The position numbers were made by a program, and so were the translations under genes. Under the pieces are notes generated by a model. The model had not been told where the DNA came from. It worked only from the letters and a program-made list of their open reading frames with translations, and did not search any database. Source: Aerococcaceae bacterium DSM 111176 (GTDB lineage: Bacteria > Bacillota > Bacilli > Lactobacillales > Aerococcaceae). Taken from it: a DNA stretch of 64,000 nucleotides. This document shows positions 38,569 to 47,200 of this stretch, piece by piece (the first letter of the stretch is position 1; each line of letters opens with the position of its first letter). The stretch lies in contig JACBXN010000045.1 in NCBI GenBank assembly GCA_015863215.1, positions 1 through 64,000 on the forward strand, read 5' to 3'.

Positions 38569-38803
38569 CCCAAAACCCCCTCTAATATCAATACCCCAAT
38601 TCTAACACATTAAATAATAATTAGAAATTAGGAAAAGTATAGTAGAAGGAATAAGAAAAAACTCCGATCGCATACCCACCACAATCCCCAAAAAAAATAC
38701 CAGCTACATTATATTACACAAATTCAGATAAGATGGTAGAATGACAATATCATCTGCAATTAGTATTTCATAATTGTAAAACAATAATTCCAATGCCAAC
38801 TAA

Positions 38804-39097
38804 GCATTTCGCAGAGGAAAGGACATTCATGCGCCGTGAATTAGGATGAACTGGCGTATTAGAAGCTGTGAGAACGAAGTGAGCAACAGATTCAATAGCT
38901 AGTCAAGTCCGACGCTCCTCTCGCAGAGAGTTCTAAATCTGCAAATGACTTAAATCATGTTTAATTATTAATTGCATTATCTCGATTAGCTGCAGATATT
39001 CCCGCATGTAAGTCCGTAATTGCTAAAGCAACAACGGACTCAGCAAGCATAGGACGGTCCCACAGCGCTATGAATGTCCTTTCCTCGTAAAAATGCG
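38804..39097 (+). repeat. Long palindromic element A, copy 3, with inner module C
   Basis: gcattt...aaatgc termini enclose gaggaaaggacattcat pairing with atgaatgtcctttcctc. It contains gcgccgtg near the left and gacggtcccac near the right, as in copy 1. An insertion (about 38936-39045) includes module C with agtccgt...acggact and gctaaagc. A half element B (39101-39136: ggctgtatgaagcaaatt) follows directly. Nothing else is seen between alsD and the rpsD promoter. Confidence 0.8.
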
Positions 39098-39168
39098 ACT
39101 CCCCGCGGAAAAGTGCTGGCTGTATGAAGCAAATTCCAAATTAACTAAATAAAATATATGACAATGTA

Positions 39169-39197
39169 TTGCATTCTCCCTCCCCACATGTTACACT
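39169..39197 (+). promoter_or_regulatory. Promoter of rpsD
   Basis: TTGCAT (39169-39174) and TACACT (39192-39197) are spaced by 17 bp, giving a leader of about 170 nt before rpsD. Confidence 0.6.
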
Positions 39198-39233
39198 ATT
39201 CCTTGTGTAAAATAATGCAGCATTAAAAAAGAA

Positions 39234-39335
39234 AGCGCGTCAACAGTCCGAGCCTTTTAAGGTCTACAAGTAACAGCGGCTGCAACAAGCGAAAGTAGGA
39301 GTAGGACTGCACGCATTCGATTTTTAAACAAATTA
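39234..39335 (+). promoter_or_regulatory. Putative S4-binding autoregulatory leader
   Basis: A closing stem gcgt-caa-cagtcc against ggactg-c-acgc brackets two inner hairpin regions upstream of rpsD. Firmicutes rpsD mRNAs have an S4-binding leader of this size that represses translation. The assignment is from position and the closing stem only; I did not match the Rfam consensus base by base. Confidence 0.5.
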
Positions 39336-39373
39336 TTTTACTCCAAAACAAAATATATTGGAGGAATTTTATA

Positions 39374-39979
39374 ATGGCAAGATATACAGGACCATCATGG
39401 AAAAAATCACGTCGTTTAGGTATTTCATTAACAGAATCAGGGAAAGAATTAGCACGTCGTCCATACGCACCAGGACAACACGGTAACCAACGTAAATCTT
39501 TAACTGAATACGGACAACAAATGCAAGAGAAACAAAAATTACGTTTCATGTATGGCATTAACGAACGTCAATTCCGTACTTTATTCGACAAAGCCGGAAC
39601 TATGGAAGGTAAACACGGTGAAACGTTTATGGAGTTATTAGAAACTCGTTTAGACAACATCGTTTACCGTCTAGGATTTGCTACAACACGCCGTCAAGCG
39701 CGTCAATTAGTAAACCACGGTCACGTAACAGTTGACGGAAAACGCGTTGACATCCCTTCATACTTAGTATCAGAAGGACAAGTAATCGGATTACGCGAAC
39801 GCTCAGAAGGTTTAGCTATCATCAAAGAAAGCTTAGAATCTACAGTAAGCCGTTTAGACTTCTTATCTTACGATGAAAACTCAAAAGAAGGTACTTTAAC
39901 TCGCATGCCAAAACGTGAAGAGTTAAATGCAGAAATCGACGAAGCATTAGTCGTTGAGTACTACAACAAATTAGGTTAA
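39374..39979 (+). CDS. rpsD: 30S ribosomal protein S4
   Basis: Primary 16S rRNA-binding protein of the 30S body. The 201 aa protein starts [19 protein letters not shown], has [11 protein letters not shown] near residue 29 and a complete S4 RNA-binding domain (about 92-155: [20 protein letters not shown] in part, [17 protein letters not shown]). Codons are A/T-ending and highly regular, as for a ribosomal gene. It is a lone gene, as rpsD is in Bacillus and streptococci. TGGAGGA precedes the ATG and a terminator follows. Confidence 0.98.
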   Translation: MARYTGPSWKKSRRLGISLTESGKELARRPYAPGQHGNQRKSLTEYGQQMQEKQKLRFMYGINERQFRTLFDKAGTMEGKHGETFMELLETRLDNIVYRLGFATTRRQARQLVNHGHVTVDGKRVDIPSYLVSEGQVIGLRERSEGLAIIKESLESTVSRLDFLSYDENSKEGTLTRMPKREELNAEIDEALVVEYYNKLG

Positions 39980-39992
39980 TCCTAACTTATTT

Positions 39993-40019
39993 TAAGCGTC
40001 CAACAGGGCGCTTTTTATT
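39993..40019 (+). terminator. Terminator of rpsD
   Basis: aagcgtcc-aaca-gggcgctt is followed by a T run. Confidence 0.85.
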
Positions 40020-40140
40020 TCGTAAAACGGACCCAAACCAATTATCTGTATTCAACCAAACGATTAATGAGAAAAAAGTATTCCATAACCTAAAGAATTT
40101 CATGAAAACATGACTTTTTCTAGTAAAAGAATAGATTAAA

Positions 40141-40149
40141 TGCTATAAT
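40141..40149 (+). promoter_or_regulatory. Extended -10 of the ezrA promoter
   Basis: TGCTATAAT forms a TGn-extended -10 at 40141-40149, 57 bp before the ezrA ATG. No good -35 is visible. Confidence 0.4.
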
Positions 40150-40205
40150 TTATGGTGATATTTAGTCTGCAAGTGGCTAACATTTGACAGAATAGGAGCG
40201 AGAAG

Positions 40206-41924
40206 ATGTCTTTTGTTGATATTTTATTCATCATTTTAATTATCGTCATTATCGTTGGTTTTATCACTTACTACTTACGAACACGATATAAAAATGATAT
40301 TATTGAACTTGATAACCGAAAAGAAGAGATTTTACGCGTAAATGTCGCTGATCAATTGTTTACTCTAAAAAACATGGAACTTTCAGGACAAACAAAGCGT
40401 AAGTACGAAAGTCTAAACGCAACATGGCAAACAATCACAAATTTCAAACTAACTGAAATTGATTCAGCCATCGTTGGAGCAGAAACGCTGATCGACAATA
40501 TGCGTATTATTAATGTAAAGAGCACGATTGATGACGCTCAAGCATTAATGGACGAAACACAAGCTCAAGTCGAAGAATTAGATACTGAATTATCAGTTCT
40601 ACTTCAAGTACCTGACGACAACGCAGAACAAAACGAAGAATTACTTGAACGTTACAATGAAGCGCGTAAGAGCGTAATGAACCATAGTTTCGATTATGGA
40701 CCAGCCATTGAAACATTAGAGAAAAATATTCAATACTTAGAATTAAACTTTAGCCGTTACAACGAATTAACAGCTGATGGGGATCACCTCGAAGCTGAAG
40801 ATATGTTAGGCACAATAGAGTCAGACTTAGCGTCACTCGAATCAATTATCGAAAAAATCCCTGTAATGTACGATACAATCAAAAATGATTATGAAGATTC
40901 ACTTGCAGATCTACGCTCAGGCTATGAAAAGATGATTGAAGAGAAGTATCAATTTGATTCACAAAATGTACCGGAACAAATTGATGAAATTCAAGAAAAT
41001 TTAAATAATGCTAAAACAGACATCAAAAATGCTGACTTAAAAGAAGCGCAAACTAAGATGGACAAAGCAGACCGAGACATCAACTCAATTTATGATTTCC
41101 TCGGAGCTGAAGTTGAAGCAAAACAATATGTATTGAATCACTTACGCCAATTAAGAACAAAATTCGATGCCGTAACGGAAAACAACCATTACGCAACAAT
41201 CGAAGTTGACCGAATTTCTCAAAATTACATCTTACATGAAGACCAACCAGAACGTATCAAAGAATACCAACAAGCAATTGCTGAACAGTATAACAAAATG
41301 GTTGAATTCAATGATGAATTAGATAACAATAAAGTTGTGTTCACTCAATTAGCTAAACAAATTGACAAAGTTGATCGCCGTATTTCCGACATCGACGAAG
41401 AACAAACTGAAATTGTTAAATCATTAAGTAATTTAAGTAAAGAGGAAAAAGACGCGAAGAGCAATCTAGACTTATACGAATTAGATATGCGTAACATGAA
41501 ACGCCGTCTTGAGAAATTAAACTTACCTGGCTTATCAGAAATGTATTATGAAATCTTCTACCGCGTAACCGACCAAATCGAATATTTAGCTAGCCAGCTA
41601 AATCAAGTACGTGTCGACATGCGCCAAGTAAAGAATTTAGAATACAGTCTTGAAGAAGATATGCACCGTCTAGAAGAAATGACGGAAGGTATTGTAGATA
41701 ACGCAATTTTAACGGAATACATGATCCAACATTCAAACCGTTTCCGTTATGATTATCCAGAAATGGATGATGCGATCGACGAAGCAGAGTACTTGTTCTA
41801 CGAACAATACCGCTACGACGAAGCTTTAAATGTGATCGAGAAAGCACTGTACCGCGTTGACCAAGATGGTCCAACACAAGTACGCCGCATGTACCGCCAA
41901 GAAAAGCAAAATCGTATCTATTAA
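40206..41924 (+). CDS. ezrA: Septation ring formation regulator EzrA
   Basis: Membrane-anchored divisome protein that limits extra Z rings and connects division with wall synthesis. The 572 aa protein has one N-terminal membrane helix (about residues 3-22), then almost continuous helical coiled coil of spectrin-like repeats rich in Glu, Asp and Lys, to the end. Length matches the ~560-575 aa family. The conserved C-terminal region LIQYSNRYR-like (here MIQHSNRFRYDYPEMD) is present. An AGGAGCGAG site precedes the ATG. It lies alone between rpsD and a repeat region. Confidence 0.94.
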   Translation: MSFVDILFIILIIVIIVGFITYYLRTRYKNDIIELDNRKEEILRVNVADQLFTLKNMELSGQTKRKYESLNATWQTITNFKLTEIDSAIVGAETLIDNMRIINVKSTIDDAQALMDETQAQVEELDTELSVLLQVPDDNAEQNEELLERYNEARKSVMNHSFDYGPAIETLEKNIQYLELNFSRYNELTADGDHLEAEDMLGTIESDLASLESIIEKIPVMYDTIKNDYEDSLADLRSGYEKMIEEKYQFDSQNVPEQIDEIQENLNNAKTDIKNADLKEAQTKMDKADRDINSIYDFLGAEVEAKQYVLNHLRQLRTKFDAVTENNHYATIEVDRISQNYILHEDQPERIKEYQQAIAEQYNKMVEFNDELDNNKVVFTQLAKQIDKVDRRISDIDEEQTEIVKSLSNLSKEEKDAKSNLDLYELDMRNMKRRLEKLNLPGLSEMYYEIFYRVTDQIEYLASQLNQVRVDMRQVKNLEYSLEEDMHRLEEMTEGIVDNAILTEYMIQHSNRFRYDYPEMDDAIDEAEYLFYEQYRYDEALNVIEKALYRVDQDGPTQVRRMYRQEKQNRIY

Positions 41925-41934
41925 TATTCAATCA

Positions 41935-41963
41935 AAGAGGCTCCGATCCGGGCCTCTTTTTTG
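41935..41963 (+). terminator. Terminator of ezrA
   Basis: aagaggc against ggcctctt with a 9-base loop is followed by a T run. Confidence 0.8.
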
Positions 41964-41992
41964 ATTTATCTGAAAGTGAGTCGCATATTTAC

Positions 41993-42175
41993 GAGACAAG
42001 GGCCATTCATTGCTGCCGTGGAGCCGTCTTTCGCTCTCCTTCGGAGGAGCTTCAGACTTTCCTAACCTATTGAATTTGATAGCTCCCTATGGTCGCACAA
42101 ATTCTAATACGGTTAGGAACCCAGATTTCACGGCGCATTCATGGCCCTTGTCTCTTCAATATGCTTAGTTGGTAT
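41993..42175 (-). repeat. Long palindromic element A, copy 4 (inverted)
   Basis: gcatat...atatgc termini enclose gagacaagggccattcat pairing with attcatggcccttgtctc. Inner hairpins include ctctccttcggaggag and cctaaccta...ggttagg. Orientation is as in copy 2. Confidence 0.8.
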
Positions 42176-42340
42176 TGGGATTATTGTCTCTTAGAAATTC
42201 TTGGATGTATTAATAAATTGTAACATTGTATAAAAAGTAGTAGGAGATTATTATTGGAATGTGATTTGAAAGGCTATTCTACTTCCTTATTGAATAGTAT
42301 TGGGATCATTAAACTACTGCCAACTGTGGAATAAGATGTA

Positions 42341-42441
42341 GGAGTCGCCGTGCGACTCCCACTACATAAAAGAAGGTAGCTTTTAGCCCGTCGGCTAAAA
42401 GCCTCATTTAAAAGATGAGGTCAATTTCTGAGGAAATTGAC
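42341..42441. repeat. Hairpin ladder D5 (three hairpins)
   Basis: ggagtcgc/gcgactcc (42341-42359), gcttttagcc/ggctaaaagc (42379-42402) and gtcaatttc/gaaattgac (42420-42441) have centres 40-41 bp apart. The middle arm has changed from tagg/ccta to tagcc/ggcta on both sides. Confidence 0.85.
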
Positions 42442-42511
42442 TTCTGCTTTATCCCATAGTGTGTAGTTGTTGCTGGTGAGAAGGGGATTTTGAGATAACT
42501 TACAATGGTAT

Positions 42512-42715
42512 CGTATAAAAGGTGAGTCAAATTCAATAGATTTTATAAGTTCGTATAAAAAGGTCGGTCAAATCCTATAGATTTTATACGTTCGTATAAA
42601 AAGGTTAGTCAAATCCAATAGATTTTATACGTTCGTATAAAAAGGTTAGTCAAATCCAATAGATTTTATACGTTCGTATAAAAAGGTCACTCAAAATCAA
42701 TAGATTTTATGCATT
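42512..42715. repeat. Tandem array, 41-bp unit (cgtataaaa type)
   Basis: Units start at 42512, 42552, 42593, 42634 and 42675 (intervals 40, 41, 41, 41). ttttatacg pairs with cgtataaaa across a tt loop. The array abuts the next array without a gap. Confidence 0.92.
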
Positions 42716-42720
42716 CACAC

Positions 42721-42940
42721 ATAATCCCATGAAAAAAAGAGTAGATTATCCGCGATCGCACATAATCCCATGAAAAATAGAGTAGATTATCCGCGTTCGC
42801 ACATAATCCCATGAAAAATAGCGCAGAAGATCTGCGTTCACCCATAATCCCATGAAATAAAGAGTAGATTATCCGCGATCGCACATAATCCCATGAAAAT
42901 AAGAGTAGATTATCCGCATCCGCACATAATCTCAATAAAA
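42721..42940. repeat. Tandem array, 41-bp unit (ataatccc type)
   Basis: Six units start at 42721, 42762, 42803, 42844, 42885 and 42926, exactly 41 bp apart each time. gattat pairs with ataatc around a 12-base loop. The sequence is unrelated to the adjoining cgtataaaa array, but the period is the same. Confidence 0.93.
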
Positions 42941-42997
42941 CAACTCTAGATTTTCTGCATGCACCCTAAATTCAAATCACCAATCCCAGCAATTCCC

Positions 42998-43026
42998 TTT
43001 AATAATGCGCGCAATTGACGTATAAT
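42998..43026 (+). promoter_or_regulatory. Promoter of the cysteine desulfurase-thiI operon
   Basis: TTTAAT (42998-43003) and TATAAT (43021-43026) are spaced by 17 bp. A small hairpin cattct/agaatg (43036-43053) lies in the leader. Confidence 0.5.
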
Positions 43027-43117
43027 ATAGAGCGTGCATTCTTTAGTAGAATGATTTTAGACTTATAAATAAAGAAAAGACAAAAACAATATTAATTTAG
43101 ATAAATGGAGGTTTTGG

Positions 43118-44248
43118 ATGTACTATTTTGACAATGCGGCTTCGACGAAGCCGACACAGGATATTTTACAAACTTACATGACTGTCAGTGAACAATTTTT
43201 TGCCAATCCCTCGAGTGTACATAGCTTTGGGGAGAAGGCGAGTCAGCTGTTAAATCAGGCGCGTCAACAAGTTGCAGAGATTTTACGTTTTGATACGAGT
43301 GAAATTTACTTCACATCAAGTGGGACGGAATCGAATAATTGGGTGCTAACAGGAATTACTCAAGCACTTAAAGAACGCCATCCTGATAAAAATCGTATCC
43401 TTATTTCATCAATTGAACATGGATCAATGACAGCTCAGATTGAAAGACTGGTTCATCAAGGCTTCAAAGTAGACTTAATTCCAGTGACTGACCAAGGACT
43501 TGTTGATATGGATAAATTCGCCAACCTTTTAGATAACGATGTACTGCTTGTTTCGACGATGGCGGTCAACAATGAAATAGGTGCTAAACAGCCACTTATC
43601 GAAATGAGTGTGGAATTGATGAAATATCCAACAACAGCTTGGCATGTTGATGCTGTTCAAGCAACAACCAGTGAACTCGCAACGATTCACAATAACCGCA
43701 TTGACCTTGTGACACTTTCAAGTCACAAATTCCATGCTGTTAGAGGGGCGGGTGTTTTAGCCAAACGTAAACGTATTGCCAGCCACCCAATGATTATGGG
43801 TGGAGGACAAGAATCAGGGCAACGCTCATCCACTGAAAACTTAGCCGCAATTGTTACGATGAGTAAGGCACTGCGACTTGTATCAGAAAAACAAGCCGAC
43901 ACTCACGAACGACTTGAAAAATACAAACAACAAATTATCGAGGCACTAAAAGATAACAACTGGAACATTCATACACCTAAGGAATCATCGGCACATATTA
44001 TTTGTGCCTCTTATGAAGGCATTCCAGGTGAGGTTCTTGTCCATGCCTTTGCAGAAAAAGATATTTTCATTTCAACAACCAGTGCCTGCTCAAGCCGACG
44101 CCGTTCCGCACACGCAACGCTCCGCGCGATGGGCATTCCAGATTCAATTTCAGAATCTGCCATCCGCATGAGTATGGGCATTTTAACGACGCAAGAAGAA
44201 GTGGATTATTTAATCAAACAAATCCCACATATTACGAATAAATTTTAG
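43118..44248 (+). CDS. Cysteine desulfurase (NifS/IscS-like)
   Basis: PLP-dependent enzyme giving sulfane sulfur from cysteine. The 376 aa protein starts MYYFDNAASTKPT, has TSSGTESNNWVL near residue 67, the PLP lysine in SSHKFHAVRGAG near 205, and the active cysteine loop STTSACSSRR near 325. Its position 9 bp before thiI matches Bacillus nifZ-thiI, so it probably feeds sulfur to ThiI for 4-thiouridine in tRNA. The start follows TGGAGG. In Bacillus this enzyme is dedicated to thiolation rather than general Fe-S assembly; I infer the same. Confidence 0.94.
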   Translation: MYYFDNAASTKPTQDILQTYMTVSEQFFANPSSVHSFGEKASQLLNQARQQVAEILRFDTSEIYFTSSGTESNNWVLTGITQALKERHPDKNRILISSIEHGSMTAQIERLVHQGFKVDLIPVTDQGLVDMDKFANLLDNDVLLVSTMAVNNEIGAKQPLIEMSVELMKYPTTAWHVDAVQATTSELATIHNNRIDLVTLSSHKFHAVRGAGVLAKRKRIASHPMIMGGGQESGQRSSTENLAAIVTMSKALRLVSEKQADTHERLEKYKQQIIEALKDNNWNIHTPKESSAHIICASYEGIPGEVLVHAFAEKDIFISTTSACSSRRRSAHATLRAMGIPDSISESAIRMSMGILTTQEEVDYLIKQIPHITNKF

Positions 44249-44257
44249 AGGTGACAC

Positions 44258-45469
44258 ATGAAACAAATTATTATTCATTACGGTGAATTATCGACAAAAG
44301 GTAAAAATCGCAAAATGTTCCAACGTAAGTTGGCTGACCAAATTCGCCACTTAACCAAACATCTGGAAAAAGTAACGATTCAACCTGAATTTGACTTTAT
44401 GTATGTCAAATGGGACGAAACGCCATACGAAGATATCATTGAAATCCTGAAAAATGTCCCAGGGATTTCGAGATTCGAACCCGTTTACCAAGTAGATAAA
44501 GACCTTGACCAGATTAAAGCGAAAGCTTTAGAACTATTCGCTGCCATTGAAATCGCCCCAAGCGACACTTTTAAAATAGTAGCGAAAAGACAGGACAAAG
44601 ACTTCCCATACGATAGCTACGCCATCCAACGCGAGGTAGGGAGCGCCGTCGGCGAAGTTTACCAGGAAATGGCCGTCGAAATGAAACGCCCAACCCACAA
44701 ATTAACCGTCAGCGTCCACAAAGACCGCGACGCTTACCTCTCCCTCAACCACTACCAAGGAATCGGCGGAATGCCTTACGGCTCGTCAGGGAAAGGAATG
44801 CTCATGCTATCGGGAGGATTTGACTCTCCGATCGCGGGTTACCAAATGATAAAACGAGGCCTGGAGCTTGAAGCCGTGCACTTCTCAAGCCCACCTTACA
44901 CAAGCCCACAGTCACTAGAAAAGACAAAGAAATTGACGTCAGTCCTAACGCAGTACGGCTTACCAATGAAATTTCACAATGTCCCATTCGCAAAAATCCA
45001 AGAAGCAATCCGCGACAATGTCCCAGACCAAGCATCAATGACCGTCACACGACGCTTCATGTTGCGCATCATGGACGAATTGCTTGTCCAAAATAAAGCA
45101 CAAGCCATCGTCAACGGCGAGTCACTCGGCCAAGTCGCTTCACAAACAATCGACTCAATGGTCGTCATCAACGAAGTAACAAACACGCCAGTACTACGCC
45201 CACTGATCGCAATGGACAAAACTGAAATTATCGAACTCGCCGAAAAAATCGGCACACATGACATCAGCAACGAACCATTCGAAGACTGTTGTACCGTCTT
45301 CGCACCCGTTGCGCCACACACAAAACCAAAACTAGCACCGATTGAAGAAATGGAAAAACGATTGGACATCGAAGGCCTCATCGCCGACGCGCTAGCAAAC
45401 ACCACTGTCGAAACGATCGATAGTGATTATATTGATAACCAGCAGAATCAGTTTGCGGGGTTGTTGTAA
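44258..45469 (+). CDS. thiI: tRNA 4-thiouridine synthase ThiI
   Basis: Adenylates U8 of tRNA and inserts sulfur; in some bacteria it also serves thiamine thiazole synthesis. The 403 aa protein has an N-terminal ferredoxin-like/THUMP region (residues 1-165) and the PP-loop SGGFDSPIAG near 185. It stops without a rhodanese domain, which is normal in Firmicutes, where sulfur comes straight from the adjacent desulfurase. GAGGTGAC precedes the ATG. The second half has strongly A/C-ending codons compared with the first. Confidence 0.96.
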   Translation: MKQIIIHYGELSTKGKNRKMFQRKLADQIRHLTKHLEKVTIQPEFDFMYVKWDETPYEDIIEILKNVPGISRFEPVYQVDKDLDQIKAKALELFAAIEIAPSDTFKIVAKRQDKDFPYDSYAIQREVGSAVGEVYQEMAVEMKRPTHKLTVSVHKDRDAYLSLNHYQGIGGMPYGSSGKGMLMLSGGFDSPIAGYQMIKRGLELEAVHFSSPPYTSPQSLEKTKKLTSVLTQYGLPMKFHNVPFAKIQEAIRDNVPDQASMTVTRRFMLRIMDELLVQNKAQAIVNGESLGQVASQTIDSMVVINEVTNTPVLRPLIAMDKTEIIELAEKIGTHDISNEPFEDCCTVFAPVAPHTKPKLAPIEEMEKRLDIEGLIADALANTTVETIDSDYIDNQQNQFAGLL

Positions 45470-45480
45470 TATATTTGAAG

Positions 45481-45516
45481 AAAGCAGAACATTCAAATCG
45501 AGTGTTCTGCTTTTTA
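45481..45516 (+). terminator. Terminator of thiI
   Basis: agcagaaca against tgttctgct with an 11-base loop is followed by T5. Confidence 0.85.
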
Positions 45517-45645
45517 TGGTCTAAATGAGTTTTTTGGAAAGTTTGGATTTATTTTTCATAACAATCCTCAAAAATGCATAAAAATGTGGAAAGAAAAAAT
45601 GAAAAATATGGAACTTTCCAAAAATGATGATCTGGAGCAGGGACA

Positions 45646-45805
45646 GCGTAAAAAGTTGAGGGGAAAATGAGTAGAAGTTTTTACGCAGAGGTCGTAGCGT
45701 ACAAAGTTTAGTGGAAAATGAGCTGAAGTTTTTACGCCGGGGTCGTAGCGTACAAAGTTGAGAGGAAAATGGGTTAAAGTTTTTATGCTGGTGGCTTGGC
45801 GTACA
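45646..45805. repeat. Tandem array, 51-bp unit (gcgtaaaaa type)
   Basis: Units start at 45646, 45697, 45748 and 45799, exactly 51 bp apart. gcgtaaaaa pairs with tttttacgc about 18 bp away in the first unit; later units carry substitutions in the left arm (gcgtacaaa). Confidence 0.92.
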
Positions 45806-45896
45806 AACTTAAATTGAAAACGAGCAGAAGACTATAAGCAAATTGTCCAGCTTAAAAAGGGGTGGAAAAATGGTAAAAAATTGCCAATGGCTAAAG

Positions 45897-45933
45897 GTAA
45901 AAGCAGCCACTTCATCAGCGGCTGCTTTGTTTA
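45897..45933 (-). terminator. Hairpin, terminator of the Rpn remnant
   Basis: aaagcagcc against ggctgcttt with a loop of about 11 bases; on the minus strand it is followed by a T-containing tract. Confidence 0.5.
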
Positions 45934-45948
45934 TTACTATGTATTCAT

Positions 45949-46230
45949 TTAAAGACTATCTTTTTCCAAAATATCCTTTACTTCATTAACACTAAAGTCT
46001 GTATGTTCAGCAATGGTATCTACCGTCAGACCACTTCTATAAAGTTGGAATATAACTTTTTCGATTCCACGTTCAATCCCTCTATCCTCAGCAGTAGAAA
46101 TATTAGCACGGTATTCAGCTTCACGTTTATTAATAATTTCAGTCATCATTCTTTCCTCCTGATCTAGATTGACAAATTGAGTCAGTCGAGCAGCTTTCTT
46201 AATATAATCCGGCGCAGGTCGGAAAAATTT
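45949..46230 (-). pseudogene. C-terminal remnant of an Rpn-family nuclease/transposase gene
   Basis: About 94 codons in one frame read FFRPAPDYIKKAARL...NLDQEERMMTEIINKREAEY...STAEDRG, then a short C-terminal helix-turn-helix-like end. It aligns with the C-terminal part of the neighbouring gene (46312-47157). The frame is closed upstream by TAG at 46231-46233 and the N-terminal nuclease half is gone. It appears to be the leftover of a tandem duplicate. Rpn proteins are PD-(D/E)XK enzymes linked to recombination or phage defence. A 66-codon ORF beginning at 46149 has a good GGAGGAAAG site, but this lies inside the homologous region and may be chance. Confidence 0.75.
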
Positions 46231-46247
46231 CTAGATAAAAACGTAAG

Positions 46248-46284
46248 CAAAAGAGCATCAATTTGTAGATAAGCTCTTTTGCTC
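46248..46284 (-). terminator. Terminator of the Rpn-family gene
   Basis: gcaaaagagc against gctcttttgc; on the minus strand it is followed by ttacgttttt. Confidence 0.8.
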
Positions 46285-46311
46285 ATACTTTCGAACTTAA
46301 AACTAACTCGA

Positions 46312-47157
46312 TTAATCTAAATCTAAAATATCTCTAACTTCATCAGTGCTAATATGTAAAGATTTAGCAATAACATTTATCGTTACTCCATTGTTATAAA
46401 ATTCATGAATTACTTCAATTTGTTTTTCTTCGCGCCCTCTATCCTCAGCAGTCGTAATCTGCGCCCAATAATCGGCTTCGCGTTTGCTCATCATTTCTGC
46501 CATCATTTTCTCCTCCTGACTCAAGTTCACAAAACGAATTTCCTGACTCGCGTTTTTTAAATAATCCGGGGCTGAATCAGTCACATTCCCCGTCAAGAAA
46601 AACTCTTTCCAATACTTTACATTTGGATGAGGGGACAACGTCCCGCTCAGTTGGAAGTACACCAAATCAATCGTCTGAACGTCCAAATCTTCCAACTTTT
46701 CATAAGTTTCATCATCAAAATATTTAAAGTGACGAATCATCCGGCTGTCCGATTTAAACAGGGGACGCTCCAAAATGCTGATACTATACACTTTAAGCAA
46801 ACTAGAATAATGATTAGACTTTTTACCTTGACCCTTATAATTCTCAGTATACTCCTGAGCCCCATAAAATAATGTACGCTCAATGAAATAATCATGGGCC
46901 TACAGTTGCATCTCCACCGTAAAAATCTCACCCGAAGCACTCGTCGCCAACAAATCAACCTCTGTCTTCAACAACGCCCCAGGCTCCAACGCATACTTGA
47001 ACTGATCGATGTGATAAGGCTGCTTCACCTTGACGCTTTCAACATCCACCTGCAGCACATCCTGCAAAAAGCCAATCAAAATCTCCTCGTGTCCCGCAGA
47101 CGCAAACGTCTTTTTAAACAACAAATCATTCGTCGGCAAATACCTCTTCATCCCCAT
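46312..47157 (-). pseudogene. Rpn-family PD-(D/E)XK nuclease gene interrupted by an amber stop
   Basis: The frame starts MGMKRYLPTNDLLFKKTFAS at 47157 and contains the nuclease core EVDLLA...FTVEMQL (Asp, then E-x-Q). TAG at 46902-46900 follows EMQL directly. The same frame continues open with AHDYFIERTLFYGAQEY and the family C-terminal half to 46312. Without the TAG the protein would have about 281 aa, a normal Rpn/PDDEXK_2 length. A fragment from TTG 46800 is open but has no convincing own ribosome site. Decay by one nonsense mutation is the simplest reading; the tandem neighbour is also broken. Confidence 0.78.
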
Positions 47158-47200
47158 TATATCACGTATCAACCCCTTTTTCTTTAAAAGTGTACGGCTC

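Noticed and set aside
42687-42935. 82-codon minus-strand ORF
   Set aside because: It is the 41-bp ataatccc array translated in one frame; the period of 41 makes it shift frame each unit, and no stop occurs by chance.
42512-42940. CRISPR array
   Set aside because: Whole units repeat, including the parts that would be spacers; there is no constant repeat with unique spacers and no cas gene in the window.
46800-46800. Independent gene starting at TTG 46800
   Set aside because: It is in the same frame as the upstream nuclease half, separated only by TAG, and has no proper ribosome site; treated as part of one broken gene.
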